Counted from the stretch's first letter, positions 1-7,753 are shown. The stretch is DNA of 16,044 nt from DATBFX01 sp036558305 (GCA_036558305.1 DATBFX010000061.1:1-16044), one strand, 5' to 3'. Made by a program: numbers and translations. Notes: a model not told the origin generated them from the letters alone.

Positions 1-1171
1 TGAACGTACCGAGATCCAGGATCTCGTAGTGGGTGAACCCCGGGTCCGGTTCGGTTTGGGAGAAATGGCGCCGCATCCGCTTGGCCGCGGACTCGACGCT
101 GCCGTAGCGGTAGAGATAGGTCCCGTAGACGACCGTGTCGCCGCCGGCGTCGAACGACTGGTTGAGGACGTAGAAGTCGACGGCGTCGACCATGATCCGG
201 TTCCAGAGGTCGGTGTCGTCCGCCGTTTCGTACCACATGGGAAAATCTCGGCCGCCGAGACGCCGGTAGTCGTCGCCCGTCGTTTCGTAGATCCGCCGGC
301 CGTCGCCCAGACGCAGGGCCATCGGACCGATGCCCTCGCCGGGTCCCCGCGCCGTCACCTCCGCCATCCGCTTCGAGACGATCGTCGCCAGCCGTTCGAT
401 CGTCACCGCGTCCTGGTCCAGGATCGGGTCCGGCATCGATCCGGTGTCGCCGAAGCTGTTGCCGATGAGCACTCGGGCCACCAGATTGTCGCGCCGGAAC
501 GCGATGACCAGGACCGGATCGGGACGGTCGCGCCCGCACGTGCAGGTACCGCGCAGGATGAACGAATGGGTCGCGATCGGTCGATTGCCCGGCACCACGT
601 CGTAGCCGGCGTCGAGACTGTGGCTGGCGATGGGGAAGATCCAGTGGTCTGCCGCGTCGCCATCGGGGTAGACCCACAGCTCGGTGACCACGTATTGCCG
701 CGAGCGGTTCGGATCGGACGTCGGCGGGTTGTACAGTTTGGTGAAATAGAGCGGCACCGCCCCGTCGGTTCGCGCCTTGGCGACGGTGGTGCCATCCTCC
801 GCCGCCCACTCCTCCAGCGTCATCAGCTTGCCCCATCGCTCGCGAAACCCCGGTACGCCGAGATCGTCCGGCCGCAGGACCATCGCCGCGAGGTCCGGCA
901 GGACATCGCCTTCCACCACGCCCGAAGTCCGCGTCGTCGGGCCGGGGGTGCCCGCGATGTCCGGTTGGATGTCCGTCTCGCCGTCGGCCGCGTCCCCGGC
1001 AGCGGGGAAGAGCGGTGCACCCATGGCCGCGTCGGGCGGGATGTCGCGGACGGACGCGGACGGCTCCGGCGTCGCCGCATCTTCCGCGAAGGCGTGAAGC
1101 CGCAACGAGGTCTGGCCGGAAACGACGAGGAGCAGCGAGAGAACGATCCAGAACAGATTGAGCGGTTTCAT
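1..1171 (-). CDS. Secreted protein of unknown function, partial (C-terminus beyond the left window edge)
   Basis: The minus strand is open for 390 codons from an ATG at 1171 to the window edge with no stop. The start has GGGAG at 1179-1183 with a 7-nt spacer. Residues 1-29 look like a Sec signal peptide (MKPLNLFWIVLSLLLVVSG, then a polar region), followed by an acidic Pro/Ala-rich linker to about residue 88. The rest aligns with the neighbour at 1323-2537. Shared landmarks are LPDLAAMVLR (91-100) against LDLAAMVIRR, a CxC motif at 210-212 (CTC against CGC) just before a beta-rich AFRRDNLVARV segment, LRLGD (286-290), a DDY motif (300-302) and GTYLYRYGSVESA against STYLYGFPTEESA. I do not recognise a named family. 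Export and the close paralogue suggest a cell-surface or extracellular role. It is probably cotranscribed with that paralogue, 151 bp upstream. Confidence 0.8.
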   Translation of the reverse strand, partial: MKPLNLFWIVLSLLLVVSGQTSLRLHAFAEDAATPEPSASVRDIPPDAAMGAPLFPAAGDAADGETDIQPDIAGTPGPTTRTSGVVEGDVLPDLAAMVLRPDDLGVPGFRERWGKLMTLEEWAAEDGTTVAKARTDGAVPLYFTKLYNPPTSDPNRSRQYVVTELWVYPDGDAADHWIFPIASHSLDAGYDVVPGNRPIATHSFILRGTCTCGRDRPDPVLVIAFRRDNLVARVLIGNSFGDTGSMPDPILDQDAVTIERLATIVSKRMAEVTARGPGEGIGPMALRLGDGRRIYETTGDDYRRLGGRDFPMWYETADDTDLWNRIMVDAVDFYVLNQSFDAGGDTVVYGTYLYRYGSVESAAKRMRRHFSQTEPDPGFTHYEILDLGTF

Positions 1172-1270
1172 CGTCGGACTCCCACCATCGATAAGGCAAA
1201 GACACGTCGCGGTTCGAGATCGTGAGCGCAACCGATGTCACCGAGATTGCGGCGCGTTCGGGTACGGCAC

Positions 1271-1293
1271 CTGAGCGGCGCGGCCGCCGTCAG
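1271..1293. other. Short hairpin between the two secreted paralogues
   Basis: CTGA-G-CGGCG, a CGGC loop, then CGCCG-TCAG forms a nine-pair stem with one bulged G. It lies 30 bp past the stop of the 1323-2537 gene. There is no T-run on the minus strand after it, so it is not a classical intrinsic terminator. It could act as an attenuator or mRNA-processing stem, or be chance in GC-rich DNA. Confidence 0.25.
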
Positions 1294-1322
1294 CCTCTCC
1301 ATCGTTCCGACAGAGCGCCGCC

Positions 1323-2537
1323 CTACAGTTGGTCGGGGATTGGCAGGATCGTAAGGCACTGGCCGTTCTGCAGGCAGTCCGTCTGCGCCGATACCAGGAT
1401 GTCGACGGCGTCCATCGACGGAGCGGTGTAGGCGCCGACGTCGATCGAGGCAACGACGTCACCGACCCGTACGTAGGTCCGCACAAACTGCAAATTCCCT
1501 TTGCCATAACCGAAACGGACCGTCAGCGACTCGTCGCCGTGGCCGGAGGTGTCGGCCACGATTTCGACGTCCTTGCCGAAACTGTTGACCGCGGCGGGGG
1601 TGCGGGCGAACCACGCCGAGGCGGATTCCTCGGTCGGGAAGCCGTACAAGTAGGTGGAATACCAGACCGAATTGTTGGCGGGATGCATGGCGTACCAATA
1701 GACATCCGTCGCATCGCCGAACCCATCGTTGAAGTGGTCGGACTCTGCTCGATCCTTGAAGTACTGCGGAAGATCGACGTTATCCAGGCGCAGGTAGTCG
1801 TCGTTGACGGTCTCGAACCGTGCGCTGTCGTCGCCGAGTCGGAGGACCGCCGTGCCGAGCCCGGTGCCGGGTCCCTGCGCGGAGACGTCCGCCATGCGAC
1901 CGGCCATGATGCGCCCGAAGTCCGCGATCACCGCCGCGGTCAGTTGGTACGTTCCCGAGAACGGTGATTCGTCCGGCGCGAAGTCGGAGAGGTCGATCTG
2001 GGCGACGAGCGTCCCCTCGCGGAACACGACCGTCACGGCGGGGGATTTCGTGCCGGCACAACCGCAAAAGCCGTGGCGAACATCGACCGCATCGCCGATG
2101 GTCGGCACCTCGGCGAATCGCTCGTACCCTTCCTGATCGAGTTCCCGCTCAACCCGGTTGAAGAGCGTTGTGGCGTCACCGGCACTGGCGAACGCCCAGA
2201 GGTTGGTTCCGATCGCCTGTCGCGGGCGGTTCCAATCGGCCGGCCGCGGCAGCTTGATCACGTTCCAGTAGCGCCGGCCGGCTCGCCCGATCGTCCACGG
2301 AACTTCGACGACGTCCATGCCGCCGTTTGCTTGCACCCAGTCGCCCGTCAAATCGCTCCGCCGGATCACCATCGCCGCCAGATCGAGCACCGGAGGCCCT
2401 TGCGTAGAAGCATCGGGTGTCCGGTGAACCGGCGCGGGTTCGGCCGCGACCATTGCCAGGAGTCCGCGTTGACCCGCGGCGAACGCGACGGACATGAACG
2501 CGATTGTTAGCAGACCCATTCGTTGCAAGAGGCGCAT
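1323..2537 (-). CDS. Secreted protein of unknown function, paralogue of the partial gene to its left
   Basis: A 404-residue protein. The ATG at 2537 was chosen over upstream in-frame starts because it follows GGAGGA closely and opens a signal peptide (MRLLQRMGLLTIAFMSVAFA, to about residue 32). A CGC motif lies at 158-160. The mature part appears to hold two similar halves. Residues ~50-215 have a helix-rich segment (AFASAGDATTLFNRVERELD), then VVFREGTLVAQIDLSD. Residues ~230-385 have FPTEESASAWFAR, then FVRTYVRVGDVVASIDVGAY. This suggests an internal domain duplication. Two more cysteines, 388 and 394, sit near the C-terminus and may pair. Tandem arrangement with the left paralogue, same strand, suggests one transcript. 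No catalytic motif is visible and I do not recognise the family. Confidence 0.85.
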   Translation of the reverse strand: MRLLQRMGLLTIAFMSVAFAAGQRGLLAMVAAEPAPVHRTPDASTQGPPVLDLAAMVIRRSDLTGDWVQANGGMDVVEVPWTIGRAGRRYWNVIKLPRPADWNRPRQAIGTNLWAFASAGDATTLFNRVERELDQEGYERFAEVPTIGDAVDVRHGFCGCAGTKSPAVTVVFREGTLVAQIDLSDFAPDESPFSGTYQLTAAVIADFGRIMAGRMADVSAQGPGTGLGTAVLRLGDDSARFETVNDDYLRLDNVDLPQYFKDRAESDHFNDGFGDATDVYWYAMHPANNSVWYSTYLYGFPTEESASAWFARTPAAVNSFGKDVEIVADTSGHGDESLTVRFGYGKGNLQFVRTYVRVGDVVASIDVGAYTAPSMDAVDILVSAQTDCLQNGQCLTILPIPDQL

Positions 2538-2540
2538 AGT

Positions 2541-2554
2541 TCCTCCCACTCCTC
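2541..2554 (-). promoter_or_regulatory. Double Shine-Dalgarno site fixing the start at 2537
   Basis: Read on the minus strand, two GGGAGGA-like purine runs lie in tandem before the ATG: GGAGGA at 2541-2546, three bases from the ATG, and AGGAG around 2551-2554. They identify the ATG at 2537 as the start, in agreement with the signal peptide that begins there. Confidence 0.6.
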
Positions 2555-2627
2555 CCTCTGTCGAGGTTGCGAATATTACGTATCTCGAATCACTACGGCG
2601 CATTTCCAAGCAAACGGCCCCGTGATG

Positions 2628-2732
2628 CCGTAGGGGCGGACCGGGTGCCCCGTGGGCGATGTCCGCCCTCCTCCGTACGCGCATTCGGCGAGGGCGGACA
2701 TCGCCCACGGGGCACCCGGTCCGCCCCTACGG
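2628..2732. repeat. Perfect 43-bp inverted repeat with 19-nt loop (REP/MITE-like element)
   Basis: The left arm 2628-2670 (starts CCGTAGGGGCGGACCGGG) is the exact reverse complement of the right arm 2690-2732, with a 19-nt loop at 2671-2689. The arm is GC-rich and starts with a GTAGGGGCGGAC block. From memory, similar palindromic blocks are common between genes of Chloroflexota and related genomes. There is no transposase and no clear target-site duplication, so it is a non-autonomous palindromic repeat, either a REP-like unit or a MITE relic. It could end transcription or stabilise 3' ends, but that is inference. Confidence 0.85.
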
Positions 2733-2955
2733 AACCGACTCATCTGCAACGCGCCGTAGGTCGTCCAACGCCGATCTCCGAGGCGATCCATCCGTCGCCC
2801 CGCGGGGATCGGCGCGGTGCCGATCGTACGATCACATCTTCCGCGGTCGGACAGTCTTCCTCATCCCGCCGACGACGTAATCACCACCGTCGAGTACCGA
2901 CGGCAGCACTCCTGCTTTTGACGTATCGCCCGGTCGACGTGGTGCGGGTTCGGGG

Positions 2956-5301
2956 TCAGACGAACCCCTCACGGTGGGCAAACGTGGCGGCGGCGACGCG
3001 CGAGTCGAGTCCGAGTTTGGCCAGGATGTGGAGGACGTGGGTTTTGGCCGTCACCATCCTGATCCCGAGCGCGTCGGCGATCTGCTGATTGCTCTTGCCC
3101 TGGGCGATCAACCGGAGAACGTCGATTTCGCGGTCGGTCAGACCGTGGCGGTCTGCCGGAGTGGGAGCCGGCTCCGAAGCGGACCGGGCCGGCGTCGCGA
3201 GCGTCGCCGCGGCGGCGATCACCTCGTCCGCACTGAGGGCACGACCCGCGCGCCGGGATTCGGCGTAACCGTCTTCGCCGAGCGACAACCTGATCTCGGC
3301 AACCGCCTGATCGTACGACGGGCGGCGGGAAGGTCGGATCGGCACGCCGCTCCGCTCGCGGATCACGTCCGCGGCACCGAGCAGGCGTGCCGCCAACGAG
3401 GCGTCGCCGGTGTGGCAGGCGACGAGGGCCAACCCCTCCAGCGATCCCGCCAGGTGCCAGGGTTCCGGATCACGCCCCTCGCTCTGGATGCTTTCGAGCA
3501 GGGCGGCCGTCGTCAGGGCAACGTCGCCCCGCGACCAGGCGACCTCGCCCAGGTAGCGCAGCGTCGTCGTCAGGTTCGATGTGTCGCCGAGCGCGCGGTA
3601 CACGGCGACGGCTTCGGCGAGCAACGCCTCGCCCCGCGCCGGGTCGCCGCCGCGGGCGACCACCAGACCGAACGGTCGGAGGACGTAGGGTCGCCAGCGG
3701 GGACCGAAGCCACCTTCCGCCCGGCGCAGCGCCTCCTCGAACAGCGGGATCGCCTGCGCCGGATCCTGGGAATCGCCGGTGCCGATGGCCAGGTAGACGA
3801 GCGCGGCGAGCCCGTTCTCCTCGTCGCCCACCGCCGCAAAGAGAGTGCGGGCCGCCGTGAGGAGCGTCAGACCGCGTTCGACCGCCAGTTCTCCGATCGC
3901 CAGGAGACCGAGTCCCATCATGGCCTGGGCGCGGGAACCGGGATCGACGGCCGTGGGCGACGCGTCCGCCGCGGCAAGCGCCCGCCGCAGCCGATCGCGC
4001 GTCTCGGCCACCAACCCCGTCGCGAAACCGTACGGCCAGAGCGCCGCGGCCAGCCGGACCAGCGACGCCACGTCGCCTGACCGTTCAAGCCACTCAAAGG
4101 CGGCGCGGAGGTTGTCGCGCTCGGGATCGAGTCTGGCCACCCAGGTCTGTTCGAGGTCGCCCAGGAGGTAGACGAACGGCGGCGGTTCGGCGAACGCGCC
4201 GAAATAGGCCGCGTGCGCTTGCCGCACCGCAGGCTCCTCGCCGCTCGCCGCCAGCGCCTGCAACGCGAAGGCCCGCACGGTCTCCAGCATGCGGAACCGC
4301 CCCGCCGGCGCGTCGACGTCGTCGACCACCAGCAGACTCCCGTCGACGAGCGAGGCGAGGCCGTCGAGGACGGAGGCGGCAGGGGCACGAACCGTCTCCC
4401 CCGACCCCCGACCCCCGACCCCTGACCCCTGCGGTCCGCAGACCGCCTCCGCTGCCGCCAGCGTGCAGCCGCCGGCGAAGACGGAGAGGCGGCGAAAGAG
4501 CGTTTGCTCGTCGGAGGTGATGAGGTCGTAGCTCCAGGCAACGGCGTTCCGCAAGGTTTGCAGGCGAGCGGGTTGGTCGCGGGGGCCGCCGGTGAGGACC
4601 TGGAGCCGGTCCGTCAGGCGGGCGAGCAGTGCCGGCGGCGGAAGGACCTTGCTCCGCGCGGCGGCGAGTTCGATCGCCAGCGGCAATCCGTCGAGGCGAC
4701 GGCACGTCTCGGTGATGGCGGCACGGTTCGCGTCGGTCAACTCCAGGTCGTGGCGAACCGCGCGGGCCCGCTCGACGAAGAGCGCGATGGCTGCCTCGTC
4801 GCCGAGCGGCGGCACCGGAACCTCCCGCTCCCCGGTCAAGCGCAGGGGAACGCGGCTCGTCGCGAGGATGGTGAGACGAGGGCAGGCATCGAGGAGAGCA
4901 CCGAGGTCGGCCGCGGCGGCAGCGACCTGTTCCAGGTTGTCCAGCACCAGGAGCGAACGCCGCTCGCGCAGCGCCAGGGCCAGGAGCGAGAGCGGCGAGC
5001 GGTCACCCGACTCCCGCAACCCCAACCTTTCCGCGATCGTCCGCACCACGAGTGTGGGGTCGCCCACCGATGCGAGCGCGACGAACGTGAGGCGACCCGC
5101 GAACTCGTCCGCCAGTTCCTCACCGATCCGCAACGCCAACCGCGTCTTGCCGACGCCGCCGGGACCGGTCAGTGTCACCAGCCGGACATCAGGTCGCCGG
5201 ACCAGAGCGCAGACGGCCGCGACGTCTTCCGTTCGCCCCACGAGCCGGGTGAGGGAAATCGGGGCACCCGAGCCGCGACCCATTGCCGACGTGCTCGCCA
5301 T
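2956..5301 (-). CDS. LuxR-family transcriptional regulator with NB-ARC-like (STAND) ATPase and helical-repeat region
   Basis: A 781-residue signal-transduction ATPase regulator of the MalT/AfsR-like architecture. Visible parts are VGR at 21-23; Walker A GPGGVGKT at 46-53; Walker B LLVLDN at 117-122; a sensor-like ATSR at 147-150; and the STAND GLPLAIELAAAR motif at 205-216. A winged-helix region follows (FRRLSVFAGG). Residues ~370-690 are TPR-like helical repeats that probably bind the ligand or partner. The C-terminal LuxR helix-turn-helix spans 721-781 (LTDREIDVLRLIAQGKSNQQIA...AKTHVLHILAKLGL). The usual TVKTH of the recognition region is TAKTH here. The ATG at 5301 has GGAG (5308-5311) with a 6-nt spacer and its own promoter at 5344-5372. 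A G-rich low-complexity insertion encodes residues ~291-302. Its ligand and target genes are unknown. The paralogue lies immediately upstream. Confidence 0.92.
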   Translation of the reverse strand: MASTSAMGRGSGAPISLTRLVGRTEDVAAVCALVRRPDVRLVTLTGPGGVGKTRLALRIGEELADEFAGRLTFVALASVGDPTLVVRTIAERLGLRESGDRSPLSLLALALRERRSLLVLDNLEQVAAAAADLGALLDACPRLTILATSRVPLRLTGEREVPVPPLGDEAAIALFVERARAVRHDLELTDANRAAITETCRRLDGLPLAIELAAARSKVLPPPALLARLTDRLQVLTGGPRDQPARLQTLRNAVAWSYDLITSDEQTLFRRLSVFAGGCTLAAAEAVCGPQGSGVGGRGSGETVRAPAASVLDGLASLVDGSLLVVDDVDAPAGRFRMLETVRAFALQALAASGEEPAVRQAHAAYFGAFAEPPPFVYLLGDLEQTWVARLDPERDNLRAAFEWLERSGDVASLVRLAAALWPYGFATGLVAETRDRLRRALAAADASPTAVDPGSRAQAMMGLGLLAIGELAVERGLTLLTAARTLFAAVGDEENGLAALVYLAIGTGDSQDPAQAIPLFEEALRRAEGGFGPRWRPYVLRPFGLVVARGGDPARGEALLAEAVAVYRALGDTSNLTTTLRYLGEVAWSRGDVALTTAALLESIQSEGRDPEPWHLAGSLEGLALVACHTGDASLAARLLGAADVIRERSGVPIRPSRRPSYDQAVAEIRLSLGEDGYAESRRAGRALSADEVIAAAATLATPARSASEPAPTPADRHGLTDREIDVLRLIAQGKSNQQIADALGIRMVTAKTHVLHILAKLGLDSRVAAATFAHREGFV
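4398..4429 (-). repeat. G-quadruplex-type G-run repeat inside the regulator gene
   Basis: On the minus (coding) strand there are five runs of four or five G separated by TCA or TC, at 4398-4402, 4405-4409, 4412-4416, 4419-4422 and 4426-4429. In frame they encode a GSGVGGRGSG-type peptide in the linker after the winged-helix part of the ATPase region. The run spacing fits a G-quadruplex in the sense strand and mRNA. The low-complexity peptide interrupts a region that in the paralogue reads differently. Confidence 0.8.
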
Positions 5302-5343
5302 GAACGACTCCGAGGGGAGGAAGCTGCTATCCGGGGCGGTCGC

Positions 5344-5372
5344 ATCATGACGCGCGGCAATGGCGTCGTCAA
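5344..5372 (-). promoter_or_regulatory. Sigma-70-like promoter of the 2956-5301 regulator
   Basis: Minus strand: -35 TTGACG (5367-5372), 17-bp spacer, -10 CATGAT (5344-5349). The start codon at 5301 lies about 42 bp downstream, giving a short leader with GGAG. The spacing is optimal and the -35 matches five of six consensus positions. The same -10, spacer length and distance occur before the paralogue, which strengthens both calls. The element lies in the 83-bp gap after the upstream paralogue, so the two genes can be transcribed separately. Confidence 0.65.
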
Positions 5373-5384
5373 CGCCATGGGAGA

Positions 5385-7685
5385 TCAGTTCAAACCTTGC
5401 CGGTGGACGTAGGCGGCGGCGGCGGCGCGAGTGGGCAGCCCCAACTTTGCCAGGAGGTTGGCGACGTGGGTTTTGACGGTGAGGACGCTGATGGAGAGAT
5501 CCGCGGCGATCTCCTGATTGGAACGACCCGCGGCCAGTAGGCGCAGGACCTCGACTTCGCGCGGCGACAGCCCCGTGGTGGATGATGGCACCGTCGTCCC
5601 CGAGACGGTCTTACCAGGCCGTGCGAGGGTCACCGCGCGGGCGGCCGCCAGGATTGCGTCGCCCTTCATCTCCCGTCCGCTGTCCCATGCCTCGACGAAC
5701 GGGCGCTCGCCGAGGTCGGCGCGGAGTGTGGCAAGCAGGCGATCCTGCGCCGGTGTCAAGGCGGGTTCCAGGGGGATACCCGCCACCTGTCGTAGCGCGT
5801 CGGCACAGCCGAGGAGGCGTGTTGCGAGCTCGCACTGGCGGGCGTCCGCGGCGATCTCCGCCAGACCTTCGAGCGCGTTCGGCACGTGCCAGGGTTGGGC
5901 GTGCTCCGGATCGAGCACCAGGCATTCCTGGTAGCACGCCACCGCCTTGCCGTCGTCGCCGGCCAGGCGCGAGACCTGACCGAGGAAGCGGAGACCGACC
6001 GCGGCGCCCAACCGGTAATCGTTCGCCCGCTGGAGGGCGATGCCCTCTTCGAGCAAGCTCGCCCCGCGCGCCGGATCGCCTGCACGTGCCACGACGAGGC
6101 CGAGATTGTTGAGGGTCAGTCCGACCCAGATCGGGAGCCGTAGGCGCCGAAACAGGACGAGTGCCTGTTGGAAATGGTCGGCAGCACGGTCGGGATGCCC
6201 CTCGTCCTGCTCCGTCACCCCGAGACCGAACAAGGAAGAGGCCAACTGTCGCTCGTCGCCGATCGCTTCCCAGGCGGTCCGCGCCTCCGCGAGGTTGGCG
6301 ATCGCTTTCTCGTAGTCGATCGCCCCCATGGCCAGCCAACCCGCGGCCAACGCCAACACCGCGCGCGACCGCGTCGCGTTCGGTGCGTCGACGAGGGCGC
6401 GACGCGTCCGGTCGATCCAGGTGCCGCCTTCGCTCAAGTGGCCACGGGCGAACCAAAACGACCAGAGGCGACCGATCAACGCCGCGACCGCCGCGATGCG
6501 ACCGGTCTGCTCGTACCAATGGAGCGCGGCGCGCAGGTTGTCGTGCTCGGCGTCGAACCGGTCCAACCATGCCCCGTAGTTGGGGTCGAAGGCATGGCTC
6601 TCCGCCTCTTCGAGAAAACCCAGCCCCCACGCCGCGTGGACGTCGCGAACCGTCTCTTCCTCACCGCTCCTCGCCAGGCACTCCAGACCGAACTCGCGCA
6701 CCGTCTCCAGCATCGCAAAGCGCGGGGCGCCCGTGTCGAGTTCCCCGTCCCCCCGCACGAGACTCTTGTCGACGAGGGAGGCGATCCCGTCGAAGGGGGG
6801 CAGGGGGGCACCCCCCTGCCCCCCTACGTACTCGGCCGCCTCCAGCGTAAAGCCGCCGGCAAACACCGCGAGGCGGCGGAAGAGCGCCTGCTCGGCGGGA
6901 GTGAGGAGGTCGTGGCTCCAGGCGATGGCGGCGCGCATCGTTTGGAGGCGCACCGGGACATCGCGCGGGCCGCCGGTCAGGAGGCGTAACCGGTGGGAGA
7001 GACGCACCAACAACGCCTCCGGCGACAGGACCTTGGTTCGCGCGGCGGCCAACTCGATGGCCAGCGGCAGGCGGTCGAGGCGGGCACAGACTTCGGAGAC
7101 CGTCGCCAGGGTCTCGCCCGTCGGCGCAAAGTCGTGGCGCGCCGCGTGGGCCCGCTCGACGAAAAGCGCGACGGCCGCGGTGCGGTCGAGCGGGGGAACG
7201 GCAAACTCCTGCTCGCCGGCCAACCGCAAGGGAATGCGACTGGTAACGAGGACCTTCAGCCCCGGACAGGCATCGACGAGAGTGCCGACGTCCGCTGCCC
7301 CCGCGATCAACTGCTCGAGGTTGTCCAGCACCAGCAGTCGCCGCTGGTGTCCCAGTACGTCGATGACGCGATCGCGGAGCGGCCGGTCGAGCGACTCGCG
7401 GACGTCGAGCGCGCGCCCGATGGCCGGGAGGAGCAGCGCGGGATCGGCGATCGGTGCGGCCGGAACAAAGACGATGCCGTCGGGAAAGTCGCCGGCGATC
7501 GCGTCGACGACGGAGAGCGCCAGCCGGGTCTTGCCGACGCCGCCCGGACCGGTCAGCGTGAGGAGGCGGACCTCGGGCTGGCGCAGGAACGCGCAGACCG
7601 CGGCGACTTCTTCCTGGCGCCCCACGAGCGGGGTGAGCGAGGCCGGCAATCCGGTGAATCGGCCGGCGGCCGTCGCGCTTGCCAT
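5385..7685 (-). CDS. LuxR-family transcriptional regulator with NB-ARC-like (STAND) ATPase, tandem paralogue
   Basis: A 766-residue protein with the same layout as its neighbour: VGR at 21-23, Walker A GPGGVGKT at 46-53, Walker B LLVLDN at 117-122, TSR sensor, a LPLAIELAAAR motif, FRRLAVFAGG, TPR-like helices, and a C-terminal LuxR helix-turn-helix (LSPREVEVLRLLAAGRSNQEIA...TVKTHVANLLAKLGL). The ATG at 7685 was preferred over an in-frame GTG at 7703. It has GGAG (7692-7695) with a 6-nt spacer, exactly as in the paralogue, and places VGR and Walker A at identical residue numbers in both. The GTG has no Shine-Dalgarno site. A perfect GC-rich palindrome encodes residues ~288-298. Own promoter at 7725-7753. 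The gene presumably controls other loci on ATP/ligand-driven oligomerisation, as known for STAND regulators. Its signal is unknown. Confidence 0.92.
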   Translation of the reverse strand: MASATAAGRFTGLPASLTPLVGRQEEVAAVCAFLRQPEVRLLTLTGPGGVGKTRLALSVVDAIAGDFPDGIVFVPAAPIADPALLLPAIGRALDVRESLDRPLRDRVIDVLGHQRRLLVLDNLEQLIAGAADVGTLVDACPGLKVLVTSRIPLRLAGEQEFAVPPLDRTAAVALFVERAHAARHDFAPTGETLATVSEVCARLDRLPLAIELAAARTKVLSPEALLVRLSHRLRLLTGGPRDVPVRLQTMRAAIAWSHDLLTPAEQALFRRLAVFAGGFTLEAAEYVGGQGGAPLPPFDGIASLVDKSLVRGDGELDTGAPRFAMLETVREFGLECLARSGEEETVRDVHAAWGLGFLEEAESHAFDPNYGAWLDRFDAEHDNLRAALHWYEQTGRIAAVAALIGRLWSFWFARGHLSEGGTWIDRTRRALVDAPNATRSRAVLALAAGWLAMGAIDYEKAIANLAEARTAWEAIGDERQLASSLFGLGVTEQDEGHPDRAADHFQQALVLFRRLRLPIWVGLTLNNLGLVVARAGDPARGASLLEEGIALQRANDYRLGAAVGLRFLGQVSRLAGDDGKAVACYQECLVLDPEHAQPWHVPNALEGLAEIAADARQCELATRLLGCADALRQVAGIPLEPALTPAQDRLLATLRADLGERPFVEAWDSGREMKGDAILAAARAVTLARPGKTVSGTTVPSSTTGLSPREVEVLRLLAAGRSNQEIAADLSISVLTVKTHVANLLAKLGLPTRAAAAAYVHRQGLN
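6794..6825. repeat. Perfect 15-bp G/C inverted repeat inside the regulator gene
   Basis: The left arm 6794-6808 (A, G6, CA, G6) and right arm 6811-6825 (C6, TG, C6, T) are exact reverse complements around a two-base centre (CA). It lies in frame in the linker after the winged-helix part and encodes a GGQGGAPLPP-like peptide. The stem would be very stable in DNA and mRNA. It is at the position that in the neighbouring paralogue holds the G-run repeat. Confidence 0.85.
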
Positions 7686-7724
7686 GATCTGCTCCGGCCG
7701 CACGCGTGCGTCGTCGATAGACGC

Positions 7725-7753
7725 ATCATGCGGCCGAAGGTTCGCCCTGTCAA
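7725..7753 (-). promoter_or_regulatory. Sigma-70-like promoter of the 5385-7685 regulator
   Basis: Minus strand: consensus -35 TTGACA (7748-7753), 17-bp spacer, -10 CATGAT (7725-7730). The expected transcription start, near 7718, leaves a leader of about 33 nt before the ATG at 7685. The -10 and the following GCG are identical to those before the neighbouring paralogue, while most of the spacer differs. Confidence 0.7.

Larger units (their letters stand above)
2538..2955. other. Gene-free spacer between secreted protein and regulator genes
   Basis: 418 bases without a credible gene. It holds the double ribosome-binding site of the 2537 start, the 43-bp inverted repeat at 2628-2732, and a 12-bp perfect palindrome GATCGTACGATC at 2822-2833. 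Around the stop codon of the regulator is a small inverted repeat (GGGTTCG 2946-2952, CGAACCC 2961-2967). None of the hairpins is followed by a T-run. No convincing sigma-70 promoter was found for the 2537 gene. Confidence 0.6.

Noticed and set aside
29..1225. 398-codon plus-strand open frame at the left edge
   Set aside because: It is antisense to the partial secreted gene, has an arginine/aspartate-rich low-complexity translation with no domain, and the minus frame has a signal peptide and a clear paralogue.
2946..2967. Inverted repeat overlapping the regulator's stop codon as a terminator
   Set aside because: The seven-bp arms are not followed by T residues on the minus strand.
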